This document shows positions 41,250 to 50,073 of a stretch of 50,095 nt of DNA, piece after piece. A model generated the notes under the pieces. The model ran no database searches. It saw only the letters and a list, made by a program, of their open reading frames with translations, and had not been told where the DNA came from. The stretch covers positions 1 through 50,095 of the forward strand of contig JANYKA010000244.1 in NCBI GenBank assembly GCA_025358315.1, read 5' to 3'. The position numbers were made by a program, and so were the translations under genes. Every line of letters begins with the position of its first letter. Within the stretch, counting starts at the first letter, position 1. Origin of the DNA: Gemmatimonadota bacterium. Lineage in GTDB: Bacteria > Gemmatimonadota > Gemmatimonadetes > Gemmatimonadales > Gemmatimonadaceae.

Positions 41250-42917
41250 TCACCATTCCTTTCCTCCTGGCGGCCGGTCCTGCTTGCTGCCGCGCTGTTT
41301 TCGCGCTTGCGTGTCCTTTTCTTCACGCGACGCGGCAGCCAGCAGCTGCTGCGCCTGCTGACGCGACATCTGCTTGTTCTCGTCTGCCTGATTTCGCTGC
41401 TGCTGCTGCGGCGGGCTGTTGTTCTCATTGTTCGATCCGCCGCCGCCCTTCTGCTGCTTTTGCAGCTTCAGCGCGAGCTCGTAATTCCATTTCGCGTCTG
41501 AATCGCCCGGCACCTGACGCAGCAACGATCGATACGCATTCACCGCCGACGCGAAGGCGCGCGGATCCTGCGCGCTCTGCCGCATTCCGCGCTTCAGCTG
41601 CGCGAGGCCGAGATTGTAAAGCGCGCGCTGCCGCAGCGTGGCGTCGGGAGCGGTCGCGGCGCGCTCGAGCACTTCCGCGGCGGCGTCGAGCGAGTCGGCC
41701 GCGAGCATCGCGGTGCCCAGATTGTAGAGCGTGGACGGATGCTTGTCGCCGCCGGCGAGCTGTTCCTTCCAGCGCTGCGCGGCACGGGCGAACTGGCCCG
41801 CCTTGAACAGGTCGAGCGGATCCGGCGCTTTCTGGGCGTGCGCCGTTCCAGATAATGCCGCGAGCAAAAACAGCGGCGCGACGAAACGGAGCCGGCGGCG
41901 CACGATGGCAAAGCTGCCGCCGTCGGCAAACCACGAATCCAGCAGCAGAAGGAGAATCGCCGGGAGCAGGAACCACGACGTGCGCAGCGGCCGAGAGAGT
42001 CCCTCTGCGACGTCGCGCTGCTTCGCGTCGAGACGCGCGAGCGCCTGATGGATGCGCGCGCCTTTGTCCGTTGCCGCCGCAGGAATGAATTCGCCGCCCG
42101 ACGCCGCGGCGACATCGCGGAGCAGCGCAGGCTCGTACTTCGTGACCACGGTCTGGCCCTGCGCATCACGTTTCTCAGTGACGGTCGCGCCGCTGCGCAC
42201 GGGAATCGTCGCGCCGCCTTCGGTGCCGAACCCGACGGTCACGACGGCGATCTGCGCGTCGTGTGCGGAGCGCGCCGCTGCGAGCGTTTCACTGCGATCG
42301 TCGAACGCCTCGCCGTCGCTGAGTATCACGAGCGCGCGCCCCGCTGCGCCGTGCGCGGCCCGCAGCAGGTCGACGCCCTGCACGATGGTCGGCGCCATCG
42401 CCGTGCCAGCCTGACCCACGATCGAAGGATCAAGATTGTCGAGGAACAGCTCGATCGCGCCGTCGTCGGTGGTGAGCGGCGAGAGGATATAACTGCGGCC
42501 GGCGAACGCGAGGAGCGCCACGCGGTCTCCCGGCGCCGATGCGCGAAACCGCCGCACATCCTGCTTCATGCGCTCGAGGCGGCTCGGACGTTCGTCCTGC
42601 GCGAGCATCGAGAGCGATGCGTCCATCGCGAGCACCACATCGATTCCCTGTGTGCGCACGACGTTCGTTCCCGTTCCCCAGCGCGGACCCGCGTACGCAA
42701 GTGTCGCGAGCCCAAGCGCCGCCGACACGCGCACAGCGCGCGCGACGGGGGCGCGGCGCACACCGGCCGGCGCGAGCCGCTCGATGGCCGCTTCCGCGCC
42801 GAGCTGCGCAAGGCGCGCGATGCGGCGGCGGTGCCAGGCGCGAAATGTCAGCGCGGAGAGCAGCGACAGCACGATCGCGGCGATCGCGACCCACGGAAGA
42901 TCGAACCCGATGCTCAT
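41250..42917 (-). CDS. von Willebrand factor A + TPR protein (BatB/BatC-like)
   Basis: VVLAMDASLSMLAQDERPSRLERMKQDVRRF (MIDAS DxSxS), TPR region, Gln-rich C-terminus. Confidence 0.88.
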   Translation of the reverse strand: MSIGFDLPWVAIAAIVLSLLSALTFRAWHRRRIARLAQLGAEAAIERLAPAGVRRAPVARAVRVSAALGLATLAYAGPRWGTGTNVVRTQGIDVVLAMDASLSMLAQDERPSRLERMKQDVRRFRASAPGDRVALLAFAGRSYILSPLTTDDGAIELFLDNLDPSIVGQAGTAMAPTIVQGVDLLRAAHGAAGRALVILSDGEAFDDRSETLAAARSAHDAQIAVVTVGFGTEGGATIPVRSGATVTEKRDAQGQTVVTKYEPALLRDVAAASGGEFIPAAATDKGARIHQALARLDAKQRDVAEGLSRPLRTSWFLLPAILLLLLDSWFADGGSFAIVRRRLRFVAPLFLLAALSGTAHAQKAPDPLDLFKAGQFARAAQRWKEQLAGGDKHPSTLYNLGTAMLAADSLDAAAEVLERAATAPDATLRQRALYNLGLAQLKRGMRQSAQDPRAFASAVNAYRSLLRQVPGDSDAKWNYELALKLQKQQKGGGGSNNENNSPPQQQQRNQADENKQMSRQQAQQLLAAASREEKDTQARKQRGSKQDRPPGGKEW

Positions 42918-43906
42918 GGCAAGGGCCCTCGCAGCGCGAGTAGCGCAAGCTCGAGCAACAACGCGGCCAGCGCCGCGCCGAGCGGCCAGCGGTAAAGCTC
43001 GCGGTACCGCACGTACCGCTTCGCATGAATCGGCGAGCGCTCGAGCGCGTCGATCTGCTGATAGATGCGCCCCATGCCAAGCCCGTCCTTCGCGCGGAAG
43101 TACCTCCCGCCGGTGGACTGCGCGATGAACTCGAGCAGCGGTTCGTCGAGTTCCACGGCGCGCGTCTCGTATCGAAGACCGAACACGCCGCGGCCCACGG
43201 GAACGGGTGCCATCCCCTCGGTGCCGATGCCGATCGTATAGACACGGACGCCGAGTGCCGCCGCAGCTTTCGCGGCGGTTCTCGGATCTATGGTTCCGCG
43301 GTTGTTCACGCCGTCAGTGGCAAGGATGATCACCTTCGAGCGGCCTGGCGCGTCCTGCAAACGGTTCACCGACGTGGCGATCGCGGTGCCGATCGCCGTG
43401 CCGTCTTCGAGCTGGCCGGGCTGCAGGTTGTCGATCGCTGCCAGCAGCACCGGATAGTCCATCGTGAGCGGCACCTGCGTGAGCGCTTCGCCCGAAAACG
43501 AGACGAGGCCGATCTGATCCTGCGTCCGGCCGGTGACGAACTGCTTCATCTTGTCCTTCGCCACTTCGACGCGATTCTGCGGCTGGAAATCTTCCGCCAG
43601 CATCGAGCTCGAGAGATCGATCGTGAGAATGATGCTGATGCCATCGCCGCTCACCTGTTCGACCCGCGCGCCGGTGCGCGGCCGCGCGAGCGCGACGCAG
43701 CCGAGCACCATCGCCGTGACGCGCGACGCGAGCATGACGCGCGCCGTCCAGCGGCCGAGCGACGGGCCGCGCAGCAGCACGTCCGTGCGCGAAAACAGAA
43801 TCGCCGCGGGATGCCGCCGGCGCCGCCACCAAAGCCAGAGCGCCGGGAGCACCAGCAGCGCGAGCCACATCGGCTCGCCGAAATCGAACGCGACGAGCCG
43901 GTTCAT
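42914..43906 (-). CDS. von Willebrand factor A protein (BatA-like)
   Basis: IILTIDLSSSMLAEDFQPQNRVEVAKDKMKQFV, ATDGVNNRGTIDP; terminal TM segments. Confidence 0.9.
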   Translation of the reverse strand: MNRLVAFDFGEPMWLALLVLPALWLWWRRRRHPAAILFSRTDVLLRGPSLGRWTARVMLASRVTAMVLGCVALARPRTGARVEQVSGDGISIILTIDLSSSMLAEDFQPQNRVEVAKDKMKQFVTGRTQDQIGLVSFSGEALTQVPLTMDYPVLLAAIDNLQPGQLEDGTAIGTAIATSVNRLQDAPGRSKVIILATDGVNNRGTIDPRTAAKAAAALGVRVYTIGIGTEGMAPVPVGRGVFGLRYETRAVELDEPLLEFIAQSTGGRYFRAKDGLGMGRIYQQIDALERSPIHAKRYVRYRELYRWPLGAALAALLLELALLALRGPLP

Positions 43907-44916
43907 CGCCTCCGCCCTCCCTTGGGCGAGCGCTCCATCTGGCGGACGCGGGCCTCGTACGCGGTTTGAATATCGCGTACGATCGCCTGCGACTGCTTTC
44001 CGAGTTCGATCGCCTCGCCGGAACTCACGGCGCCGCGCGCAAACCGCACCGACGATTCACGCCGAAGCAGTTCCACAATACGCTGCGGCAGCACGGGCAC
44101 ATCTGATCCTGCAATTGCGGTTTCGATTTCTTGTGCCGTCAGCGACTCGCGCATATCGGGGAAGCGCCGCGCGAGATAGTCGCGCAGCACGTCGACGCTC
44201 GCGATCACATGCCGTCCCGCCTCACCCGCCTCGGGAAGTTTGAGGTCGTCGAGCGCGCTGAACGATGCCGTCGCCGCCGCGAACGGTTCCGGCACCTTCG
44301 GCGGTTCCAGCGCGCGCCGCACGCGCCGCCGCCACCAGTACCACGCGAGCGCGCCGAGCAGCAGGGCGCCGATCACCAGAACCTTCCAGAGAATTCCCGG
44401 CGGCGCGAGCGGATCGCGCGCGTCCTTCGGCACGCGGTCGGCGCTGTCCGCCGGCAGGAGCGACAGCACCGTCAGGGCCGGCAGCGCCACCGCGTACTGT
44501 TGGTCCGCGCCGCCGCTTCCGACGGTCACGTTCGCAAAATGCGGCGTGTGCTTCCCCACGTCCCACGCGACCAGCCGGTACACCGCAGTGCGGTCGATCA
44601 GCTCGGCGTCGCCGGCATCTTCGGTCGCGCGCGGATCAACCGCTTCGATCGCATCAGCGGTGTCGGGGACGGCGGGAAAGTGAATCGTCGCGAACTTCGG
44701 CGCCCGCACGCGAATGCGCACGGTGAACGGCTGGCCCACCGTGACCGTTTCGGGCGCGACGCTCGCACTCACGAGCGCGCCGCGCTCTGGCGTGGCCTGC
44801 GCCTGCGCCTGCGCCTGCGCCTGCGCCTGCGCAACACGCGGCACGAGAACGATCGTTGCCCCGGCGACGGCGATCGCAGCAGTTCTGCTCCAGCCGGCGG
44901 CGCCGAAGACGCTCAT
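43903..44916 (-). CDS. BatD-like exported membrane protein
   Basis: Signal peptide with AQAQAQAQAQA, TVTVGQPFTVRIRVRAP, one TM near IGALLLGALAWYWWRRR; between vWA and DUF58 genes. Confidence 0.65.
   Translation of the reverse strand: MSVFGAAGWSRTAAIAVAGATIVLVPRVAQAQAQAQAQAQATPERGALVSASVAPETVTVGQPFTVRIRVRAPKFATIHFPAVPDTADAIEAVDPRATEDAGDAELIDRTAVYRLVAWDVGKHTPHFANVTVGSGGADQQYAVALPALTVLSLLPADSADRVPKDARDPLAPPGILWKVLVIGALLLGALAWYWWRRRVRRALEPPKVPEPFAAATASFSALDDLKLPEAGEAGRHVIASVDVLRDYLARRFPDMRESLTAQEIETAIAGSDVPVLPQRIVELLRRESSVRFARGAVSSGEAIELGKQSQAIVRDIQTAYEARVRQMERSPKGGRRR
44795..44830. repeat. Hexanucleotide microsatellite (GCCTGC)6
   Basis: Six perfect tandem copies encoding (AQ)n at the signal peptide cleavage region. 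Confidence 0.95.
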
Positions 44917-45824
44917 CACCGCCGCCTCGTCTTCCGGCCGCGCGTCTCCCGCGTGTTGAAAAACCGGAGCAGCGGCTCGGCGTATCCCTTCTCCGTGCGC
45001 ACGAGCACTTCGTCGATCGCGAGCCGGCGCAGGAGCTGCTGCCGCGACGCGCGCTCGCCGTCGAGCGCATCGCCGTAACGGGCCCGGACCGATGCCGCGT
45101 TCGTGTCGATCTCCACGAACCGTCCGGTCTCCGGATCGACGAGCCGCGCCACCCCGAGTTCGGGCAGTGCGCGCTCGCCGGGATCGTCGAGTACGACGGC
45201 GACCAGATCGTGCCGCTGCGAAAGCATTTTCAGCGGCCGGTCCATCGGCGCCGAGACAAAATCCGAAATCACGAAGACCAGTGCGTGATGCGTGAGCACT
45301 CGGGAGGCGTAGTCGAGCGCGAGCGCCAGATTGGTGCCGCGAGAGGTCGTCGGCCACGCGAGCACATCGCGCACGAGCCGCAGCGCGTGCCGCCGTCCTT
45401 TGCGCGGCGGCACTACGTGCTCGATCCGGTCGGAGCAGAGAATCAGCCCCACGCGATCGTTGTTCCGCGTCGCGGTCAGCGCCAGCACCGCGGCGAGTTC
45501 GGCCGCCATCGATTGTTTGTCGCGTTCGCCTGTGCCGAATCGACTCGAGCCCGAGCAGTCGACGATCAGCATGACCGTGAGCTCGCGCTCCTCCACGTAC
45601 CGCTTCACGAAGAGCCGGTGCATGCGCGCGCTGACGTTCCAGTCGATGGTGCGCACTTCGTCGCCAATCTGGTACTCGCGCACTTCGGAGAACTCCATGC
45701 CCTGCCCTTTGAACACGGAGTGGTACTCGCCGACAAAGCGCGAGTTCACGAGCCCGCGCGTCCGCAGTTCGATGCGCTTAACCTGCCGGAGGATTTCCGG
45801 TGAGATCGACTGAGTCTCAGCCAC
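44916..45824 (-). CDS. DUF58 domain-containing protein
   Basis: GMEFSEVREYQIGDEVRTIDWNVSARMHRLFVKRYVEERELTVMLIVDCSGSS. Confidence 0.93.
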   Translation of the reverse strand: MAETQSISPEILRQVKRIELRTRGLVNSRFVGEYHSVFKGQGMEFSEVREYQIGDEVRTIDWNVSARMHRLFVKRYVEERELTVMLIVDCSGSSRFGTGERDKQSMAAELAAVLALTATRNNDRVGLILCSDRIEHVVPPRKGRRHALRLVRDVLAWPTTSRGTNLALALDYASRVLTHHALVFVISDFVSAPMDRPLKMLSQRHDLVAVVLDDPGERALPELGVARLVDPETGRFVEIDTNAASVRARYGDALDGERASRQQLLRRLAIDEVLVRTEKGYAEPLLRFFNTRETRGRKTRRR

Positions 45825-45855
45825 GCCGCGCAGTTCTCCTCACCCGTGCCCGTCG

Positions 45856-46830
45856 CTATGGAGACGGAACCGCGTCGAGAACCCGCGTCACAACCTGATC
45901 ACTCGTCACGCTCTCCGCCTCTGCTTCGTACGTGAGGAGCACCCGATGCCGCAGCACGTCGGGCGCCATCGCCTTGACGTCGTCCGGCGAAACGAACTCG
46001 CGGCCGCGCAGGAAGGCGTGCGCTCGCGCGGACTGTGCGAGCGCGATGGTCGCGCGCGGGCTGGCGCCGAACTCGATCAGCGGCACGAGATCGGCGAGCT
46101 TGAAGTCCGCCGGTGCGCGTGTGGCGTGCACGAGATCAACGATGTAATCGACGATGCGCGCATCGAGAAACAGCTCGGAGATTCTCTTCCGCGCGGCCAT
46201 GATCGCCTGAGGCGTCGCGACGGCTTCGACGGCGATCGCGACGCCGCCCGCCATCCGGCGCATGATCTCCTTTTCTTCCTCACGCGACGGATATCCGACG
46301 TGCAGCTTGAGCATGAAGCGGTCGACCTGCGCTTCCGGCAGTGGATATGTGCCTTCCTGTTCGATGGGATTCTGCGTCGCGAGCACGAGGAACGGCTCGT
46401 CGAGTTTGTACGTCGTGCCGCCGATGGTGACCTGCTTCTCCTGCATCGCCTCGAGCAGCGCGGCCTGCACTTTCGCCGGCGCTCGGTTGATTTCGTCGGC
46501 GAGCACGATGTTTGCAAAGATCGGGCCCTTCTTCACGGAAAACTTGCCGGTCGACTGATCGTAGATCTGCGTGCCAGCGACGTCGGCAGGGAGCAGGTCG
46601 GGCGTGAACTGAATCCGGCTGAACGTCGTATGCACGGTTTCTGCCAGGGTGCGCACGGTGAGCGTCTTCGCGAGACCCGGCACGCCCTCGAGCAGAACGT
46701 GGCCGCCCGTGAGGAGCGAGATGATCAATCGCTCGACCATCGCGTCCTGTCCGACGACGCGCTTGGCGACTTGATCGAGAACGCCCTGGATCAGCGTGTG
46801 GTCGAGTTCGGATTGGTGCTGTTCACTCAT
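45856..46830 (-). CDS. moxR: MoxR-family AAA+ ATPase
   Basis: GHVLLEGVPGLAKTLTVRTLA, RIQFTPDLLPADVAGTQIYD, LADEINRAPAKVQAALLEAMQEKQVT, LATQNPIEQEGTYPLPEAQVDRFM. Confidence 0.97.
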   Translation of the reverse strand: MSEQHQSELDHTLIQGVLDQVAKRVVGQDAMVERLIISLLTGGHVLLEGVPGLAKTLTVRTLAETVHTTFSRIQFTPDLLPADVAGTQIYDQSTGKFSVKKGPIFANIVLADEINRAPAKVQAALLEAMQEKQVTIGGTTYKLDEPFLVLATQNPIEQEGTYPLPEAQVDRFMLKLHVGYPSREEEKEIMRRMAGGVAIAVEAVATPQAIMAARKRISELFLDARIVDYIVDLVHATRAPADFKLADLVPLIEFGASPRATIALAQSARAHAFLRGREFVSPDDVKAMAPDVLRHRVLLTYEAEAESVTSDQVVTRVLDAVPSP

Positions 46831-46837
46831 GCGTGTG

Positions 46838-47551
46838 TTACCCCATTCCCTTGGCTGCGGCCTCGAGGAGTTTTCGTTCGCGGCTATTGAGCGGTCTCGC
46901 GGATCCCGATGGCAGCGAGCCGAGTTCGAGCGGGCCGAATTTGGTGCGGATCAATCCGAGCACTTCGAGGCTGAGCGCCTCGCAAAGGCGGCGCACCTCG
47001 CGGTTTTTCCCTTCGCTGATCGAGATCGAGAACTCCCACAGGCGGTCGCCGATCGGATGCGCCTCGACGTGATCGGGCTTCACAAAGCCGTCCTCCAGCT
47101 CGACGCCTTTCTTGGCGGAGACAACGGCGTTGGGCGCATTGCCGCGCACAGTCGCGATGTACGTGCGCTCGATGCCGGTTTTCGGGTGCGTGAGCGCGTG
47201 GGCGGCGTCTCCATCGGTGGTGAGGAGCAGCAGCCCCTCGGTCATGTAGTCGAGACGGCCGACGTACGTGAGGCCCGGCGCGGGCGGCACGAGATCGAAA
47301 ACGGTTTTGCGGCCGGCGGGATCGCTCTTGGTGGTGAGCACGCCTGCGGGTTTGTTGAGCATCACCCACACTGGCGCGACGGGCGCGGAAATTTTGGTGC
47401 CGTCGACGGTGATCGTGTCGGACGACGGATTCACCGTCTGCCCCGTGCGCGCGACCACGCCGTTCACCTTCACGCGTCCGGCCGCGACAAGTTCCTCCGC
47501 CTTGCGGCGTGACGCGATTCCCGCGCGGGCAAGCGCGCGGTGAATCCGCAT
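46838..47551 (-). CDS. rluB: RsuA/RluB-family rRNA pseudouridine synthase
   Basis: MRIHRALARAGIASRRKAEELVAAGRVKVNG (S4), LNKPAGVLTT, GRLDYMTEGLLLLTTDGD. Confidence 0.94.
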   Translation of the reverse strand: MRIHRALARAGIASRRKAEELVAAGRVKVNGVVARTGQTVNPSSDTITVDGTKISAPVAPVWVMLNKPAGVLTTKSDPAGRKTVFDLVPPAPGLTYVGRLDYMTEGLLLLTTDGDAAHALTHPKTGIERTYIATVRGNAPNAVVSAKKGVELEDGFVKPDHVEAHPIGDRLWEFSISISEGKNREVRRLCEALSLEVLGLIRTKFGPLELGSLPSGSARPLNSRERKLLEAAAKGMG

Positions 47552-47597
47552 GTCGGGCGCCGCGGCTTTCGCGGCCTTCACCACTTTCAGAAAATCC

Positions 47598-48161
47598 TCA
47601 CAGCGGCTGCGGTTCGCGGCGGAGTGCAATGGCGAGCTCGTCGACGCGCGGCAGCTCCTCGAGATGCCGCAGCGCGAACTGTTCGAGAAAGAGCGGCGTC
47701 GTGCCGTAGAGCAGCGGACGACCGAGGCCTTCTCCTCGCGCGACGACTTCCACCAATCCGCGCTCGAGCAGCGATTTGAGAATCGCGCCTGCATCCACGC
47801 CGCGGATGTCCGCGACTTCAGCGCGGCCGATCGGCTGGCGATACGCGATGATCGCGAGCGTCTCGAGCGCCGCGCCGGACAGCCGCTGGGGCCGGATCGC
47901 CATGCGCGCGCGCTCGATCGCCTCGGTGTATTCGGGGCGCGTGAGGATCTGCCATCCTCCGCCCTGCTCCACGAGTTCGACGCCATGGCCGCCCTCGTCG
48001 AACATCACGCGCAATTCTTCCACGGCCGCGCGCACCTCCTTCACGCTCGCGTCTGCGTCGAGCGATGCGAGCTCCTCGACCGAAATCGGTCTGGGACTCG
48101 CGAAGAGCGCGGCTTCAAGCAGCTTCGCCAGCGAGTTCACGCTTGATCTCCACATCGGCAA
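47598..48161 (-). CDS. scpB: Segregation and condensation protein B
   Basis: LLEAALFASPRPISVEELA, ALETLAIIAYRQPIGRAEVADIRGVDAGAILKSLLERGLVEVVARGEGLGRPLLYGTT. Confidence 0.94.
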   Translation of the reverse strand: MPMWRSSVNSLAKLLEAALFASPRPISVEELASLDADASVKEVRAAVEELRVMFDEGGHGVELVEQGGGWQILTRPEYTEAIERARMAIRPQRLSGAALETLAIIAYRQPIGRAEVADIRGVDAGAILKSLLERGLVEVVARGEGLGRPLLYGTTPLFLEQFALRHLEELPRVDELAIALRREPQPL

Positions 48162-48870
48162 AAGGTTTGGGCTGCGCGAGCGAGAGTTCGTTTCGGCGCG
48201 CCAGTTCGAGCAGGGCGAGCAATGCGGACAGCACTTCCCACGGCTCGGCGTTCACGCGCACGACGTCGCGCCAGCGGGCGCGGTTGCGGAGCGCGAGCAC
48301 GGCGCGAATCGTGAGGATGGCGCCGTCGACATCGAGCGCGCGCGGCACCACCTCGTGGAGCGTGGGCTTGTACGCGGCACGGAGGACGCGATCGACCGCA
48401 ACGAGCAATTCAACGAGCGACAGCGCGAGCGGCGCTTGCGGAGGCGCCGTGAGTTCCGGCGAATAGCTGCGCGCGAATCGATTGCGGCGATCCTCGCCGA
48501 GTTTCTCGAGATGGTAGACGACCTCGCGCATCTGCTGATATTCGAGCAAACGGCGCACGAGCTCGGCCCGCGGATCCTCCCACGCCTCATCGCCTTCATG
48601 GCGCGGCAGCAGCATGTGCGCCTTGATGCGCAGCAGCCGCGCGGCCATCTCGAGGTATTCCGCGGCGTCGTTCAGCGCGAGGTCGCGCATGCGCACGAGA
48701 AACTGTTCGCACACGCGGGCGATCGGAATGTCGTAAATGTCGATTTTCTCGTCGCGCAGCAGGGAGAGCAACAGATCGAGCGGACCGTTGAAGTGGGCCA
48801 GCTCGACTACGAAACTTCCCTCGTACGCGCCGGCGTCGGTGGCCCCTGGCGCTGTCGTTTCACTCGTCAT
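48115..48870 (-). CDS. scpA: Segregation and condensation protein A
   Basis: FNGPLDLLLSLLRDEKIDIYDIPIARVCEQFL, EYLEMAARLLRIKAHMLLP. Confidence 0.94.
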   Translation of the reverse strand: MTSETTAPGATDAGAYEGSFVVELAHFNGPLDLLLSLLRDEKIDIYDIPIARVCEQFLVRMRDLALNDAAEYLEMAARLLRIKAHMLLPRHEGDEAWEDPRAELVRRLLEYQQMREVVYHLEKLGEDRRNRFARSYSPELTAPPQAPLALSLVELLVAVDRVLRAAYKPTLHEVVPRALDVDGAILTIRAVLALRNRARWRDVVRVNAEPWEVLSALLALLELARRNELSLAQPKPFADVEIKRELAGEAA

Positions 48871-49529
48871 GTCGTCCACGGACTCGCGAGCACGAACGGA
48901 CGCACGAGATGGATCGCCTGATCGGTGAGAAAGAACACGGGCCGCATCCACGCGGTGATCGGCGAGTTGCGGAGTGAAAGCAGAACGACCAGCACGATGA
49001 TGCCGTAGCGCCCGAAGCGCTGATAGTTCCACGCCCAGCGCGCCGGGAGCAGGTGCTTCATCACGTGCGAACCGTCGAGTGGCGGAATCGGAATCAAGTT
49101 GAACGCGGCGAGCACGAGATTGATCGTGACGCCGTAGAGGAACATGAGTTGCAACAGCGCGAACGAGTTCGAAAGCGCGGGCGCTGCGTGGCCAATGATG
49201 CCGAGCGGCACGATGAGAATCGTGAGGATCACTGCGAGCAGAAGATTCGTCGCGATCCCCGCGAGCGAGACGATGATGTCGCCGCGGCGATAGTTCGTGT
49301 AATTGCGCGGATTCACCGGCACGGGTTTCGCGCCGCCGAACGCGACGCCCATCGTGAGAAACGTGACCAGCGGCATGATCAGGGTCATGACGGGGTCGAT
49401 GTGCTTGAGCGGATTCCAGGAGAGGCGGCCGAGCATCAGCGCCGTGTTGTCACCCTGGCGCAGGGCGGCGTATCCGTGCGCGTACTCGTGTGCCACCATC
49501 GAGAAGAGCAGAACCGGGGCGACGAGCAT
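48867..49529 (-). CDS. Site-2 protease family (M50) membrane metalloprotease
   Basis: VAHEYAHGYAALRQGD (HExxH), NLIPIPPLDGSHVMKHLLP; start could be TTG at 49550. Confidence 0.88.
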   Translation of the reverse strand: MLVAPVLLFSMVAHEYAHGYAALRQGDNTALMLGRLSWNPLKHIDPVMTLIMPLVTFLTMGVAFGGAKPVPVNPRNYTNYRRGDIIVSLAGIATNLLLAVILTILIVPLGIIGHAAPALSNSFALLQLMFLYGVTINLVLAAFNLIPIPPLDGSHVMKHLLPARWAWNYQRFGRYGIIVLVVLLSLRNSPITAWMRPVFFLTDQAIHLVRPFVLASPWTT

Positions 49530-49628
49530 GAACGTTTCGAACGGCTTCAATGTCGGTCGGGTTCGGCGTCTGGAACGAGGCCCTCGCGGGCAGTCGAGAC
49601 GAAAGGTAGGTGCGCGTGACCGCATAGT

Positions 49629-49670
49629 CAAAAGCGTTGGCAGTGTCCGCGGTCACTGCCAAAAGCGTTG
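49629..49670. repeat. 11-bp direct repeats flanking an inverted repeat
   Basis: CAAAAGCGTTG at 49629-49639 and 49660-49670; GGCAGTG/CACTGCC stem between them. Confidence 0.85.
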
Positions 49671-49676
49671 TGTCGC

Positions 49677-49705
49677 TTGACTTTCGGCTCTCAGCCGCCT
49701 AGTCT
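49677..49705 (+). promoter_or_regulatory. rpsT promoter
   Basis: TTGACT (49677-49682), 17 nt, TAGTCT (49700-49705). Confidence 0.7.
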
Positions 49706-49765
49706 CCACGCTCTCAATACCGCTCGCGAACCAACCTAAAGTTTTTCTTTTTCCAGAGATAATTC

Positions 49766-49999
49766 GTGCCGAGAATTGCTTCAGCCAAGAAGAACATGCG
49801 CAAGTCGCGCGCAGCCGCCGTGCGCAATCGCGCGCAGCGCGCCGCACTGCGCACCGCGGTCAAGAACGCGAAGTCCGCTGGCTCCTCGCCGGACGCCAAA
49901 AAGGCGGCCGTCAAACTGCTCGACCGCGCCGCTCGCAAAGGGCTGATCCATCCGAACAACGCCGCGCGCCACAAATCAAAGGTCGCGAAAACCAAGTAG
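49766..49999 (+). CDS. rpsT: 30S ribosomal protein S20
   Basis: RIASAKKNMRKSRAAAVRNRAQRAALRTAVKNA, LLDRAARKGLIHPNNAARHKSKVAK; GTG start. Confidence 0.96.
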   Translation: MPRIASAKKNMRKSRAAAVRNRAQRAALRTAVKNAKSAGSSPDAKKAAVKLLDRAARKGLIHPNNAARHKSKVAKTK

Positions 50000-50041
50000 G
50001 ACCGAAGACCGAAGCCCGAAGACCGAAGACCGAAGCCCGAA
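50000..50041. repeat. Heptanucleotide tandem repeat, 21-bp unit x2
   Basis: (GACCGAA GACCGAA GCCCGAA)x2, exact. Confidence 0.95.
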
Positions 50042-50050
50042 AAAACAATA

Positions 50051-50073
50051 GGGCCGCGCTTGATGCGCGGCCC
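50051..50073 (+). terminator. Intrinsic terminator of rpsT
   Basis: GGGCCGCGC-ttgat-GCGCGGCCC perfect 9-bp stem followed by TCTCGTT. Confidence 0.8.

Noticed and set aside
44916-45357. N-terminal extension of the BatD-like ORF
   Set aside because: Overlaps the DUF58 gene; a proper signal peptide begins at 44916 (MSVFGAAGW).
44856-45803. 315-aa plus-strand ORF
   Set aside because: Antisense to DUF58 gene; codon-bias artefact.
45946-46890. 314-aa plus-strand ORF
   Set aside because: Antisense shadow of moxR, no family signal.
47551-47986. N-terminal extension of the pseudouridine synthase ORF
   Set aside because: Extension overlaps scpB in another frame and is Arg/Ser-rich; MRIHRALARAGIASRRKAEEL is the expected S4-domain start.
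50000-50041. Possible CRISPR array
   Set aside because: 7-bp units with no spacers and no cas genes; simple tandem repeat.
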